A stretch of DNA of 64,000 nucleotides from Bidens hawaiensis (GCA_021521415.1 JAIQDT010009173.1:1-64000); one strand, 5' to 3'. Numbered from the stretch's first letter, positions 21,174-32,695 are shown. Translations and numbers: made by a program. The notes: generated from the letters alone by a model not told the origin.

Positions 21174-22286
21174 CTAAACATTGTTTCGTTCGATGGTTAG
21201 AACCGCGTTTAGTGCTTCTTCTGCCACTGAGAGATAGACAGAGATCAGTTCTCCTGTTTCAGGGGCTGCAATAGCTGGAAGTGAAGCCAAGTGTTGCTTC
21301 ATTTGGTTGAAGGCTTCTTCCGCTTCTTCCGTCCACCTGAAATCTTTCTTGTTGGTGCAACCCTTTAACGTTTTGAAAAAGGGTAGGGATTTCTCAGCAA
21401 GCTTGGAGGTAAAACGCTTCAAGGCTGCAAGCCTTCCGTTCAGGCTTTCCACTTCTTTTTTGCTTTTTGGAGATTTAGTTTCAAGAACAGCCCTGACTTT
21501 GTTGGGGTTGGCTTATATGCTTTGTTTACCCACAATGTGTCCTAAAAACTTGCCTTCTAAAAACCCAAATGAGCATTTTCCAGGGTTGAGCTTCATATTG
21601 ATCTTCCTCAAGTTTTTGAAGGTTTCTTCTATGTCTTCAAGCATTTGATTCTCGGTTTTGCTTTTGATTACCAGATCATCGACATAAGCTTCCATGTTTC
21701 TGCTAATTTGGCTAGCGAATGCTTTTTCGATCAAACGTTGGTAGGTTGCACCGGCATTTCGTAGGCCAAAAGGCATCTTTTGTTAACAGAAAATACCCTT
21801 GTCCGTGTGGAATGCGGTTTTTTCTTCATCTTCCACTTTCATGAGGATTTGATGATAACCCTTGTAAGCATCAAGAAAACACTTGAAGGGATGGCCGGTT
21901 AAGGAGTCAACCTTGAGGTTCATCTCGGGTAAGGGATAGCAATCGTTAGGGCATGCTTTGTTTAAGTCTTTGAAGTCGATGCACATCCTCCAAGACTTGC
22001 CAGGCTTTCAAACCATGACTAGATTAGCCACCCAAGATTGATACTTGACCTCACGTAGGATCCCAACTTGTACAAGCTTTTCGACCTCTTGACACGCGGC
22101 CAAGCTTCTTTCAGGAGCTAGTCTCCGTTTCTTTTGGACAACAGGATGGATATCGGGAGGTATTTTCAGCTCCTGCTCTGCAATGCTTCGAGGGATGCCG
22201 GTCATGTCTTCCGGGAACCAAGCAAAGACATCGTTGTAACCTTGAGGTGGTGGGAAGCAGACACATTGAAGCTCCCAAGCCTCCAA
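21174..22286 (-). pseudogene. Tat reverse transcriptase
   Basis: Minus strand, split by stops at about 22007, 21782 and 21512. Motifs in order: VFAWFPEDMTGI, EVEKLVQVGILREV, WRMCIDFKDLNKACPND, FLDAYKGYHQI, MPFGLRNAGATYQRLIEKAF, and AYVDDLVIKS with the YVDD catalytic box (about 21675-21686). The thumb and connection follow: LEGKFLGHIV, FFKTLKGCTNKKDF, EAFNQMKQHLASLPAI. Conserved residues are kept but at least three nonsense codons mean it is dead. It abuts gag with no protease between them. Confidence 0.9.
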
Positions 22287-22292
22287 GCACTG

Positions 22293-24125
22293 TCATTTGT
22301 GGGAGACACCATCATCTATATTCACCATGTTCATCTCTTTGCCTTTTATTTCGGCCATCTTATCCTTGACCCCTTTCACCAAATGAGCCAATTTTCCGGA
22401 TTTAACGGCTTCCTCAATTCTTCTCTTGAGTTGAAAGCAATCGTTGGTGTGGTGACCTTTTTCTTCGTGAAACTCACAAAACTGGGTGGAGCTTTCGTTT
22501 TTCTTGCTCTTGGGCAAGGGTCGAGGAATTCGGAAGTTGTGTTTCACCTCTTCGGTGGCAAGGATCTCCTGAGGGGTTTTGGTTAAGGCTGTGAAGTTCA
22601 CAGTCTTTTCCCTGCTTGGAGGGTTCCGACCTTCAGGCCTTCGTTGATCTAAACTCCTTGGATATTTATCATAGGGGTTGTAGTTTCCTTTCTTTCAGTT
22701 GGGGCTGTTGCCTTGCCAACTTGGAGCTCTTTTTCTTTGTTCTTTGAAATCAACGGCCACTTCGCCTCGGATATGAGCTTCAGCTCACTCAAGAGCCTCT
22801 TCAAGGGTTTTAGGTAAGCACTTGTTAAAGTCCCTTGTGAGATATTTTGAGGTGATGGCGTTCATGAAGCCTACAACCCTCATTTTTTCGTCAGCCCCCA
22901 CATATGTCAACACTTCTTTTTTGTACCTTTCGATAAAATCTCGAAGGCTTTCATCATCTCTTTTCTTTATCTGAAAAATAACCGTGGCGTCCTTAACGTA
23001 CCTTCTCTGTTGTGAGAAGTTAGCCAAGAATCCTTTGCTCAGATCGTCGAAGCTTCGAACGCTTTGAGCAGGAAGGTCATTGAACCATATCCTGGCTGAT
23101 CCGACTAATGTTTGTATGAACATCAAGCAACATTCAGCGTCAGAACATTTTTCGATTCTTGCCGCCCCGATGAAGACCTGGAGGTGGTCTTCAGGATCTT
23201 CGGTCCCATCATTTGTTTTTATATGGGGTGGCATCTTGATTTTTGTTTGAGAGTCATAATCGGCGATTTGTTGAAAGAAACAAGACAGGTTACCGGGCTT
23301 GTAGGGCTTGGCAAGTTCTTCTTCTAACCTTGTAGTAGGATTATGACTCCTTGCCTCTTGGTGAGTGCTCAGAGCTTGGTTGATGAGCTGGGTCCAAGGG
23401 AAGTGTGTCATCATTTGAGCCATCATCTGAGGCATGAGGTTAAAGCCTTGAAGGCTTTCAGGGGTTGTTGTTGTTTGGTTTGTTCCCATGGGGGTGCTCA
23501 TTGCTGCACTCCGAGCCAAGGGCAAGACTGACATGGCCTGCTCCCATGTAGTGGCTGTAGGAGGAGCGCTTGAAGCTGGTGACTGCCATATTTGGTCGAG
23601 AGTGGTCTCGTGCCCAAGGGGTTGTGAAGCAAACAAAGGGAAAGCCGTCGGGCTTGGCCTTGCATAGGTATAAGGAAATGGGTTAAAAGGTTGGCAGGTT
23701 ACACTTGGACTAGCTTCTAAATGAGAAGCAGCAGGCTGTGAGCAGGTTAGAGGGGAAGGTGGACGTCCGAGTGACAATGAGGGTTCCGGGTCATCATACT
23801 CCAGCCTTAATCTTATCCCCTTCTCTCTTTCTTGGCTCACGTGTTGGTTAAGGAGATGTCTTAGTTGCAAGAAATGCCCCGTCACTCCTTCCATCGTCAA
23901 GTCAACACGCTCCGGGGTGTTCGTGACTCCTACATGAGGAGAAGGATCAACGGATCGTGAAGGGGTTGGAGTTCGAAAAGGTGAAAACTCGAGGAACAAA
24001 GGTTCCATCGAAGTACCTCCCGGGGTGGAAAAAATGGAGGTTGTTGCCGGGGATTCTTGGCCGGCACTTGGCGTCGATGTTCTTGACACTTGGTCAACTT
24101 CATCCGGAGATTCACCTTCGGTCAT
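22293..24125 (-). pseudogene. Tat gag polyprotein
   Basis: Starts MTEGESPDEVDQVSRTSTPS at 24125, with a long Ser/Pro/Thr-rich N-terminal part, then the capsid domain at residues about 290-440: LSCFFQQIADYDSQTKIKMP, DPEDHLQVFIGAARIEKCSD, RIWFNDLPAQSVRSF, SQQRRYVKDATVIFQIKK. A stop at 22783 interrupts it; the frame continues with LTKTPQEILATEEVK and CEFHEEKGHHTNDC (a zinc-knuckle-like CX2HX4HX4C, 22430-22475). It ends MVNIDDGVSHK at about 22293. The first frame is 446 codons long without a lesion, the best preserved sense ORF of the element. Confidence 0.88.
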
Positions 24126-24184
24126 GAAGATTCTGATGAGAATGGAGCAACACTACTGGTCTTTATGATTAAGTAAGCGGCGTA

Positions 24185-24203
24185 GCCCCACGGTGGGCGC
24201 CAA
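24185..24203 (-). other. Primer-binding site of the Tat element
   Basis: On the minus strand TTGGCGCCCACCGTGGGGC, two bases inside the 5' LTR. The TTGGCGCC start is usual in Tat/Athila-type elements. I do not assign the tRNA. Confidence 0.75.
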
Positions 24204-24205
24204 CT

Positions 24206-24859
24206 TGTTGCTACAACAAAGATAAGACCAATGATAGTGAATGGACTGGTTAAACTAACAAGCTTTAAGGGTTCAGGTTAACCTAACAAAGGTCGTGGTG
24301 TCCCTCTACGTTTGCAAAACGTAGAAGGAGGTTCACTAATTTGTTGTTTGATTGTTATAGTTCACCGAAGATCCAGAACCGAGATGTTTGGAATCGGTTC
24401 TTGGATGATGTTCTTGATGAAGCTATGAAGTTGTTGAAGTAAGAAAGAAATAAGCTAAGAGCATATTTCTCAAGGAAGAAGAGAAGATCAGGGAAAGTAT
24501 GATATCTGCCCAGATCTTAGTCTGTATGTTTATGGCTAAGTTTCCTTTTTATAGAAGAAAAGATCAAGCCTTTCGTCCAGTGTACAAACTAATTTACCTC
24601 CAGTTTGCATAGAGAGTTGACCTTTGTGGGCGGGAAGCTTTGGACCATTGGTCCGTGTTTAAAATAATAATACTTTATCTGAGCATGTCCCTTGATCAGA
24701 GGGAACAGTGATGTGAGTCTTGATTTGACAACGTACTGTAGTACGTGAGTACTTGTTTACATAAGTTTGGGCGGGAAATGAAGCTTTTAACCTTTTAACC
24801 TTTTTAGCGTTAATGTGTTCAAGCCATTTTATTATTTCCTTGGGCTAACCCCATCATTA
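24206..24859 (-). repeat. 5' LTR of the Tat element
   Basis: Aligns with 15243-15896 with scattered substitutions. By the TG..CA rule it ends at 24856 (CATCA); the following TTA then GTATG gives the possible target duplication. A minus-strand promoter-like TATA is near 24550. Confidence 0.9.
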
Positions 24860-25037
24860 GTATGACACGTAAACCCAAATCTAGGCAGGGTGTTAAAAGA
24901 ATTTTCCATGCAAATACACATGGATTAGAAACATCTAAATAGAAATGTTGTATAACCAGTTGAAGTTCATGATGCAGGTTAGACGGATCTTAAAATCAAA
25001 AGACCCATCCTTCAGTATGAATCATTGGAGGACTTTT

Positions 25038-26059
25038 TGTTGGAAAAATTTATTAGTGAAAATGGTTTATTCACCAACTTTAGACATGAATAATATATTT
25101 ATATATTTGTTGTATAAATATTGATGTGAGTGTTCAAAACAGAGCCTAGATGAATGAAAATCAATGCACGAAGTTGTATGGTTGGAATAACCAAAGAAGA
25201 GAAAATTGGATTTATATTTGACATCTTGTCCCACGTAGGAGCGCATGAGTGTCGCGCCTGCATAACGGACCTGTTGCGAACAGTTGTTTGGACCTGGTCA
25301 AATAGTTTGTTTCAACTCATGTCATGAATAAATATGATGGTTTAGATTCACCAATTAAATCTAATTAAAAGTATTTAACCATGTTAATTACAATAATTAA
25401 TTTCAAGTTTATTACAAGATTAATTATCTTGTTTATGACTAAATTAATTTTATTGTTTATGACATAATAATTTTGGTTGAGTATTTCTCATTTTGTGTAA
25501 GTATATAATTAACATGTTGGTTCATGTTGTAATAACACTTAAAAATATTTTGGAGTCACTTACACACACTCATGACAAAATTTAGAGAGGAGCACTCTCT
25601 ATACTTATGTCAAACAACTTCAACAAATTTTCCTACATCTTGATAAACACCAATATAGCCGGTGACTTCATCGGGTTCATGGCCATCTCCGGCAGTACGC
25701 ATACTGTTCCGGTCGTTGTACCCTGGGAAACAGACGCGCTTCAAAGTAGGCACGAAATCTGTTTTAAGGGCCCCGTGTCTAACACGATCCACAACCAAAA
25801 CCGTTACCCAATTTCAATAAACGAATTGTTGTTTTGAAGAAACATTTATTGAAGACTCAAGTGAAGAAGACTCATGACATGGATTCTAGAAGAAAGCTAA
25901 TGGAAGCACTCCTAGTAAGCTATGGATTGAATCATATCGGTATATAAATTTGTATTTTATATTAATTTTATGTAATTTTGTAAACGGTATTGTACTAAGT
26001 GAATTTCCCATGAATAACGAGAGTATCGTTATTATAATTTTATTATTATCTTAACTAAA
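25038..26059 (+). repeat. 5' LTR of the LARD-like element
   Basis: TGTTGGAAAAAT ... TTAACTAAA; the last bases should be ACA, as in the 3' LTR, so the terminus has mutated. It contains short repeats CAAGTTTATTACAAG / TTAATTATCTTG around 25395-25470. Confidence 0.9.
25607..25837 (+). CDS. 76-codon ORF within the 5' LTR, probably not a gene
   Basis: Starts MSNNFNKFSYILINTNIAGD; continues SGSTHTVPVVVPWETDAL. The same frame is open in the 3' LTR at 30361-30591. About ten residues differ and the changes hit all codon positions, so there is no sign of selection on protein. Both strands are open here. It may be the R-U5 part of the LTR read by chance. Confidence 0.15.
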   Translation: MSNNFNKFSYILINTNIAGDFIGFMAISGSTHTVPVVVPWETDALQSRHEICFKGPVSNTIHNQNRYPISINELLF

Positions 26060-26582
26060 AGTGAACCACTTTTCCTAAAATATTAAAACATAATTTCGTG
26101 AAGATTGACGGTTCAATCTTAAAACCTATTGAACATGATTTTTGGTTCACGAAAGTTTAAAATGATAATTGGATTTTTTTGTATAAAATCTTATAAATAT
26201 TTGGGGAAATAATGTGAATAGTACAAAAGATATCGGATTTATTTTTATTGGAGTACAATATAAAATCCGAATACCGTTACAATCGTATAAGAGTTTCTGA
26301 CAATTTCTTCTCATGAATTAATATGGGAGTTTGTTATTAAACTTGACACTAAACATGTCATTAATAAAATGGCGGTTTTATTTTGACTCATAAAATCCAT
26401 GTTGATTTTGTTTAGTACAAAACTTAATATGGAAAATAAGTTTTAAGTGGGTGATAGATGAGATTAACAAAAGTGCTCATTTTTTTGCATATATATTTGT
26501 GTGAAGAGAATCACAATATATTGAAACGATTTGAAAAATCGTTGGGTTTTTAAATTAAAATGATTTTTATAATCATTCTTCA

Positions 26583-27347
26583 TCTAACGAGCGTGTTAAA
26601 ATATATATTATTTAGCGTAATAATTCTGATCTTATTAGGTTTGAAATGTTTATATTTTCTAATGAGCGTATTAGAAAAGGTTGGTTTAGTAAAACCATAT
26701 GTATTTATAAACATACACGGTGGGATGCGAGGTGCGGTTTTGTTGTTTGTGAAGTAGGTATTTCGCAGTGTGCGAACAAGTAAAAAAAGATTATTTTGGC
26801 GAATTGATGGTTTATACCTTCTAATGAGAGTGTAAGAAATGGTGTTATTCGTATAAACTATTAAGCTTTATAACGGCTTTTACCGTTTATTTCTAAGGAG
26901 CGTCTTAGAACCGATTTTGTATTTATAAACCATAACCTCTAAAACGGTTTTTTTATAATTCCTTATTTCTAAGAGGCGTCTTAGAACCGCTTTAAATCTT
27001 ATAAATTAATAAGCTTTATAAACAAGTCTATTCTTTTTATTTTCTAAGGAGTGTCTTACAAGTGGTTCATAAGAATCGCAAGTTTTAAAAACGATGTAAA
27101 ATTGGTTATTTCTAACAATAAGTTAGGAATTACTTATGTTAATAAGAACCAACATTTTATCGTTTAGTAAACATTTGTTTCTAATGAGTGTATTAGAATC
27201 GTTTTATCCTTTAAACCATCTACTTCAACGATGTGCAATCGTTTATTTTTCTAACGAGCGTGTTAGAATCGGTTTAGTGTGATAAAACTATATTTTGGTG
27301 AACAAACGATTTGTAATCATTTTAATTTTCTAACGAGCGGGTTAGAT
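26583..27347. repeat. Array of about eleven hairpins with conserved loop and covarying stem
   Basis: Units TTCTAAN-GAGYGT-NTTAGAA at 26583, 26657, 26819, 26891, 26967, 27042, 27109, 27179, 27249 and 27328, spaced 67-81 bp, plus a variant stem TTCGC/GCGAA at about 26762 in the gap. The seventh stem pair is C-G, G-C or T-A in different units, with the partner changed each time, while the loop stays GAGCGT or GAGTGT in most. Between hairpins are AT-rich spacers with repeated AACCG/CGGTTT words. It lies 520 bp inside the 5' LTR, in the leader of the element RNA. Confidence 0.85.
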
Positions 27348-27857
27348 AATGTTTTATTTAATAAACATTTTTTGGAGTTTATGGTCTTGGTTGGTTATCA
27401 AAACATAAAACACATAAAGTTTATTATTAAACAATTGCAAACTTAAGATATGACTTGAACGAATAAAACACGTCTTTTGCAATTAATATTGGTTCGTTGC
27501 TAGAAAGATAATTAGCACATCTTGAACCATATATTTGCTAGTCTCGAGTATATTATTTTTTTAAAACAATTTTGTTATTGTTGTGAACATAATTAATTGT
27601 TCAACTACTTGTGAGTAGTTTTTCATGTAAACAACTTTATTGTTTTGGACTAGATTTGTCATTGTTCAAGTTTGGAGTTTCAAGATGAAACAAGATATCA
27701 AACGTTTAACTAAATCGTGAGAGTATCATGATAAAAACTATACGTATATTAAAAGGATATACACAAGAATGAAATATATCATTAAACGTTGAGAGTATCA
27801 ACATGAGAATTTCACAAAGTGTGAATTCTAATTTGATTACAACATATGAAAGAAATA

Positions 27858-27858
<1 letters not shown>

Positions 27859-27896
<38 letters not shown>
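27859..27896. repeat. (TTA)n microsatellite
   Basis: About twelve tandem TTA/ATT triplets inside the LARD-like element. Confidence 0.95.
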
Positions 27897-27897
<1 letters not shown>

Positions 27898-27899
27898 AT

Positions 27900-29289
27900 T
27901 TATAATAAATCGTTCGAGATTTGTTATAAGAGTTTTACTAATGATGGACTCGTAGATGCTTCTACCACCATCAATTTTTTTTGAACTATGTGGAGGATGT
28001 GTCCTTCATTTTGTGAGAGTATCCTAATACATGTTTTCAAGAAAACAAGGTCTTAACCAAAATTACTTGGATTAAGACTTATGTGTAAGTCCACATAAGT
28101 CAAATGTTGAAGCTTTGAAGATCAAGGGAAAAAGAGTTGTGTTCTTGAACTGAATGATAAATCCATGTTTTGTAACATGAAATAATCTAGAGACTTTTTC
28201 TAAACATTAATGTTTGTGGTGTGTCTAAGTAAATGTGAACAAGGTATATGGTGTTATACCTTGAGGCTGTGAAGGATCAGAATGATGCATCTTCTGTTCA
28301 CATGCTAAAGTATTGTAGTCTAAAGCATGCTAGACTAGTACTTTGTTAATTATGGTACTCCCCGGAGACCAGTTAACTTTATATGTTCAAAACGTATATA
28401 AGGACACACAACGAATTCGTGTGTAGGGAAGTTGAAAGATACTTTCATTCATTATAAGGAAGGACATTAAACTCATTGGTTTATGACAATGACATATGTT
28501 GGTTGGTCAACTCAAAAGCTATTGAGTACCAAAATAAACATTGATGAACTCACTGATACAATGAGGCAACTCTTGTTCAAATCACGGATATCTAAATGTC
28601 GATATAAACATTTGTTGTCATAAGTAAGGTTATACAAATAGTAGTTCAAATGGCAAGAAATGTGGGGGGATGAGACATTTAAGAACCGATCCTTTGGGTA
28701 TGTAAAATTGGTTGTATGAGAAGATTCTCAAACACGTAGAAAGGGAGAACCTTTCATTACCCAATTTGGATGCTATCCAATAACACTTAAATGTGGGAGA
28801 AACTTGCATTTGAATATTGGGCATATATTTGGTTGCTAATGTTTAGCAATAGGAATTTGGTGATCCAAATAGATATTGCAAACACGTGTTCGCCTAAAAC
28901 ATAACATTTATGTTCTTCTAAGACACTTATTATAACAAGGTTCAAGGTGATACCTGTTGTTATAGTCATAGAAGCTTGAATATAGCCAAATTAACTTACA
29001 AGTTAAGAACAAATCATAACAACTCATCTCAAACTGAAATTATCTACAAATGACTTGACAAAGTCATAGATAATATTTTGGATCCAACAACCCGAGGGTT
29101 GACGAGAGATGAAGTTGCGGAATGGGACTAAAGCCCGTGGGAAAAAGGAAGTATGAGGGAAACCTAACTTAGCAGACTGGAGATCCCAAGAGCTAAGTTC
29201 AATAGGACAACTTAATCATATAACCGAAGGGTAGTCACTGTGGGGGCATCGCTAATGTATATGTTTACATACAAGCTAATATATATGTC

Positions 29290-29323
<34 letters not shown>

Positions 29324-29786
29324 TCCTCCAAAAAATAATAAAGGGAGTTTAATTACTTCTTAGTCCATTCCTATTAACAACGGTGACATGTTGTGAGGTT
29401 AAGCATAATGTATGGTTGATGATTTTGTGTAGATCTTGTTAACCTTAATGTTTTTAATGATTTGAGATAAAATCACATATGTGAAAGAGAAGTGGGGTCG
29501 CTTCGAATGAAACTGTGGGGTGCGCAGTTCCTAGAGCTTTCACAGAACCAGGCTAGTGTTCCATGACCATAACGGACACGACAGTGAGGGGATGTGCCCA
29601 GCTAAGGAGAGTATTGTGTGAAGGCATATTGTCGTTTCCACAAATGGGGGTCTGTTCAAAGACATCGCGTCTACAAACCGCTAGGAGGCTAAGTATGCTT
29701 CACAAAGGAAGGTTCAAAGGGCTGCAATACTCAACTGTCGAGGTTTTCATTGGAAATTTTGTGTGTTTTAATTGAGCTCCATTCAT
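27900..29786. other. Interior of the LARD-like element, no gene
   Basis: No open frame with recognisable domains on either strand. GAGAGTATC words recur (27718, 27790, 28015), as also in the LTRs. 29060-29250 is more GC-rich (CCCGAGGGTTGACGAG, GTGGGGGCATCG). A TA-rich microsatellite occupies 29291-29324. Confidence 0.7.
29291..29324. repeat. (TA)n microsatellite
   Basis: Interrupted TA repeat with one TG, inside the LARD-like element. Confidence 0.95.
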
Positions 29787-29794
29787 GTGGGGGA
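29787..29794 (+). other. Polypurine tract of the LARD-like element
   Basis: GTGGGGGA directly before the 3' LTR start TGTTGG at 29796; primes plus-strand DNA synthesis and fixes the orientation of the element. Confidence 0.75.
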
Positions 29795-29795
29795 T

Positions 29796-30804
29796 TGTTG
29801 GAAAAATTTATTAGTGAAATGGGTTTTTCACTAACTTTGGATATGAATAATATATTTATAAATGTGTGTATAAATATTGATGTGAGTGTCCAAAACGGAG
29901 CGTAGATGAATGAATATCAATGCTCGAAGTTGTATGGTTGGAATAACCAAAGAAGTGAAAATTGGATTTATCTTTAACATCGTGTCCCACGTAGGAGCGC
30001 ATGAGTGTCGCGCCTGCATAACGGACTGTTGCGTACAGTTGTTTGGACCTGGTCAAATAGTTTGTTTCAACTCATGTCATGAATAAATATGATGGTTTTG
30101 ATTCACCACTTAAATCTAATTAAAAGTATTTAACCATGTTAGTTACAATAATTAATTTCAAGTTTAATACAAGATTAATTATCTTGTTTATGACTAAATT
30201 AATTTTATTGTTTATGACATATTAATTTTGGTTGAGTATTTCTCATTTTGTATAAGTATATAATTAACTAGTTGGTTCATGTTGTAATAACGCTTAAAAT
30301 ATTTTGGAGTCAGTTACACACACTCATGACAAAATTTAGAGAGGAGCACTCTCTATACTTATGTCAAACAACTTCAACAAATGTTCCAACATCTTGATAA
30401 ACACCAGTATAGCCGGTGACTTCATCGGGGTCATGGCCATCTCCGGCAGTACACATACTGTTCCGGTTGTTGTACCCTGGGAAACAAACGCGCTTGAGAG
30501 TAGGCAAAAAATCTGTTTTAAGGGCCCCGTGTCTAACACGATCCTCAACCAAAACCGTTACCCAATTTCAATAAACGAATTGTTGTTTTGAAGAAACATT
30601 TGTTGAAGACTCAAGTGAAGAAGACTCATGACATGGATGCTAGAAGAAAGCTTATGAAAGCACTCCTAGTAAGATATGGATTGAATTATTTCGGTATATA
30701 TATTTGTATTTTATATTCTTTTTATGTACTTTTGTAAACGGTATTGTACTAAGTGAATTTCCCATGATTAACGAGAGTATCGTTATTTTATTATCTTAAC
30801 TACA
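29796..30804 (+). repeat. 3' LTR of the LARD-like element
   Basis: TGTTGGAAAAAT ... TTAACTACA, ends in CA and is followed by the target duplication CTTTT. It carries the second copy of the 76-codon frame at 30361-30591. Confidence 0.9.
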
Positions 30805-30809
30805 CTTTT

Positions 30810-32140
30810 TGAAACAACATCCATGTTCCCTCTTTTGGTCTCATGGGATTAATCATGAGACGAATGTGTGGAGCAGATCCCAAACTTTCACTCAATAAAG
30901 AAGAAACACCTTGCATGTTTAAGATGAAGGTGGCATTGCATTCATCAATTGAAACAATTGACACATTACCCGTGAATTTAAGTCTATTGGGGTTCACTTA
31001 AAACCATTAAATAATCAATGGAGAGGATTTATTAGTGGGCATAAAGTTTTAAATTCTTATGCATTGATGCCCAGTTGAGAATGATTTTAATCACAGTTGG
31101 GGAGGAGTTAACCCTATGTTGATTGACGGTGTACGATTGGTTGATGTCAGTGATGAAGCTCAGACTATTCTTGAAAATTATGAAATGCTCCCTAACGATG
31201 ACTCTATTAGAGGACATTTTCAAACATCTACAGTGGTTTTCTTCTCATGTGAATAAATCATGAGCCGTATTTGTGAAGCCATGCTGGTGATCCATAGTAC
31301 TGACCTAGTGAAGAACAACAAGCATGCATGGTCAACATGCATGCGTTGTCGTGTTCTTCAATAGGAACCAATAATTCAGGCAAATTTACATGAAACTTGT
31401 GGATGTTTACTCAATTATTGGAGCACAGGCATATTTCTTAGCGGGTATAAAATCCATGATTCTTGTGCGCCGATGCTCCCATAGAAAACGGTTCCATATC
31501 ATGAATTTCACAACTCCAAATAAACTAATGGTACTATTAAATGTGACAATATATTTCATTTAATTGAATTCGTCAACTTTACACATTTTAATGTATAAGG
31601 TACAAGTATAAAGAGGGTAAACGTATCTTTTAAACACACTTCCGTCAACTTGCAAGTTTACCTCTCATCTTTAACCATATTATATTTTTAATTTCAAATT
31701 TAAACCAACCACCCCTTTGACTTTAAACGACTATAACTTTTCCATACGTTAATATTATTGCAAACAAATGTTTTTTCTATTAACATATTATAATACGTTA
31801 CGTAGGGGTATTCAATGCCGATTTTGATGCTGTTAAGTTAAAAATATGAGCCCAACTCTTAGTAACAAAATTTGTTTTGTCAAAAACTAAAAATGAAACA
31901 ATGAAAATTGAAACTGAACCGTTACAAATGGTTTGGTTTCACGGTTTAAGTTTTAAGTAACTATAATCTAATTGTACCATCAATTAAAAATAAACACCCA
32001 CAAAATATAATACTTGATAGGATCATAATATTGAAAATTCTAGCCACATAAGTGGAAACTTTAATGAGAGACATAAAAAAAGGCATATTACAAACAAACA
32101 TACTGGAATTAGGTTAAATTTAAAGTTTGATTAAAGTGTC
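30810..32140. other. Unassigned sequence, no recognised gene
   Basis: No domain recognised. Two segments about 400 bp apart resemble each other: 31030-31075 (frame SGHKVLNSYALMPS) and 31433-31480 (frame SGYKIHDSCAPMLP), hinting at a degraded internal repeat or two old copies of one element. A short minus-strand frame at 30800-30997 reads NVSIVSIDECNATFILNM but has no family I know. Confidence 0.4.
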
Positions 32141-32148
32141 ATTTTCGT

Positions 32149-32695
32149 CCATTTGGTTTGACAAATAATACGAATATAGTTCAAAAGCTTTATTTGTTGC
32201 ATATTGGCCCTCCACGTTTCCAAGTTCTTGCAATTACATCCAAATCACTAACTCTGTTAAATTTAATCGCTAAGTTAGGGGTAGACGTGTCTTTTCACTA
32301 TTTGTTTATTATAATACTTATTTTAGTGAACTGCAATTTTTGTCCTTATGATTTGTCCAAATCAGCGGTTTTAATCCAATAGTTTTAAGTTTGCAATTTT
32401 CGTCATTGTAGTTTCATTTCACTTGCAATTAAAAAAGTGTTAAAAGACATGTCTAGGTAATAAAGAAAATCGCAGTTCACTAAAATAAGTATTTGAACAC
32501 ATACCTAGGTAATAAAGAAAGAGTTAAAAGACATGTCTACCCTTGACTTAACAATTACATTTAACGGGTTAGTGATTTGGATGTAATTGGCAAGAACTGG
32601 AAACATGGAGGGTCCATATGCAAAAAATAAAATTTTTTGGCTAAATTTGCATTATTTTTCAAACTGCAAAGTCGAAAATGAAACTTTCATAGCTA
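32149..32695. mobile_element. Fold-back element with long inverted arms
   Basis: The left arm (32149-32345: TCATTTTCGTCC, GGCCCTCCACGTTTCC, CTTGCAATTACATCC, TTAGTGAACTGC) returns inverted at 32465-32695 (GCAGTTCACTAAA, GATTTGGATGTAATTGGCAAG, GGAAACATGGAGGGTCC, TCGAAAATGA). The arms are imperfect, about 200 bp each, around an unpaired centre. No coding. No certain target duplication was found. This is the form of a MULE-type fold-back or an inverted-repeat MITE and would give a long hairpin if transcribed. Confidence 0.75.

Larger units (their letters stand above)
15243..24859 (-). mobile_element. Ty3-gypsy Tat-lineage retrotransposon, complete with both LTRs
   Basis: Two LTRs of about 650 bp (15243-15896, 24206-24859) flank a minus-strand gag, RT, RNase H, a second RNase H and integrase, plus a plus-strand ORF between integrase and the 3' LTR. 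The second RNase H and the antisense ORF mark the Tat lineage. Primer-binding site TTGGCGCCCACCGTGGGGC. The pentamer GTATG lies at 15238-15242 and at 24860-24864, a likely target duplication, though by the canonical TG..CA ends three extra bases (TTA, 24857-24859) sit on the right. The sense genes carry many stops, a missing protease and a mutated integrase, so the element is non-autonomous. Confidence 0.93.
25038..30804 (+). mobile_element. Complete non-coding LTR retroelement (LARD-like)
   Basis: LTRs of about 1.0 kb at both ends, polypurine tract before the 3' LTR, and a perfect 5-bp target duplication CTTTT (25033-25037 and 30805-30809). The 3.7-kb interior has no gag or pol frame and no standard initiator-Met primer-binding site next to the 5' LTR (interior starts AGTGAACCACTT). 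Plus orientation is set by GTGGGGGA before the right LTR. The element must have been copied with proteins from a helper. The LTR start TGTTGGAAAAATTTATTAG resembles plant copia LTRs. Numerous differences between its two LTRs indicate a fairly old insertion. Confidence 0.9.

Noticed and set aside
25607..25837. Conserved 76-codon ORF in both LTRs (also 30361-30591) as a real gene
   Set aside because: LTR copies are identical at birth, so conservation is expected; differences are mostly amino-acid-changing with no sign of selection.
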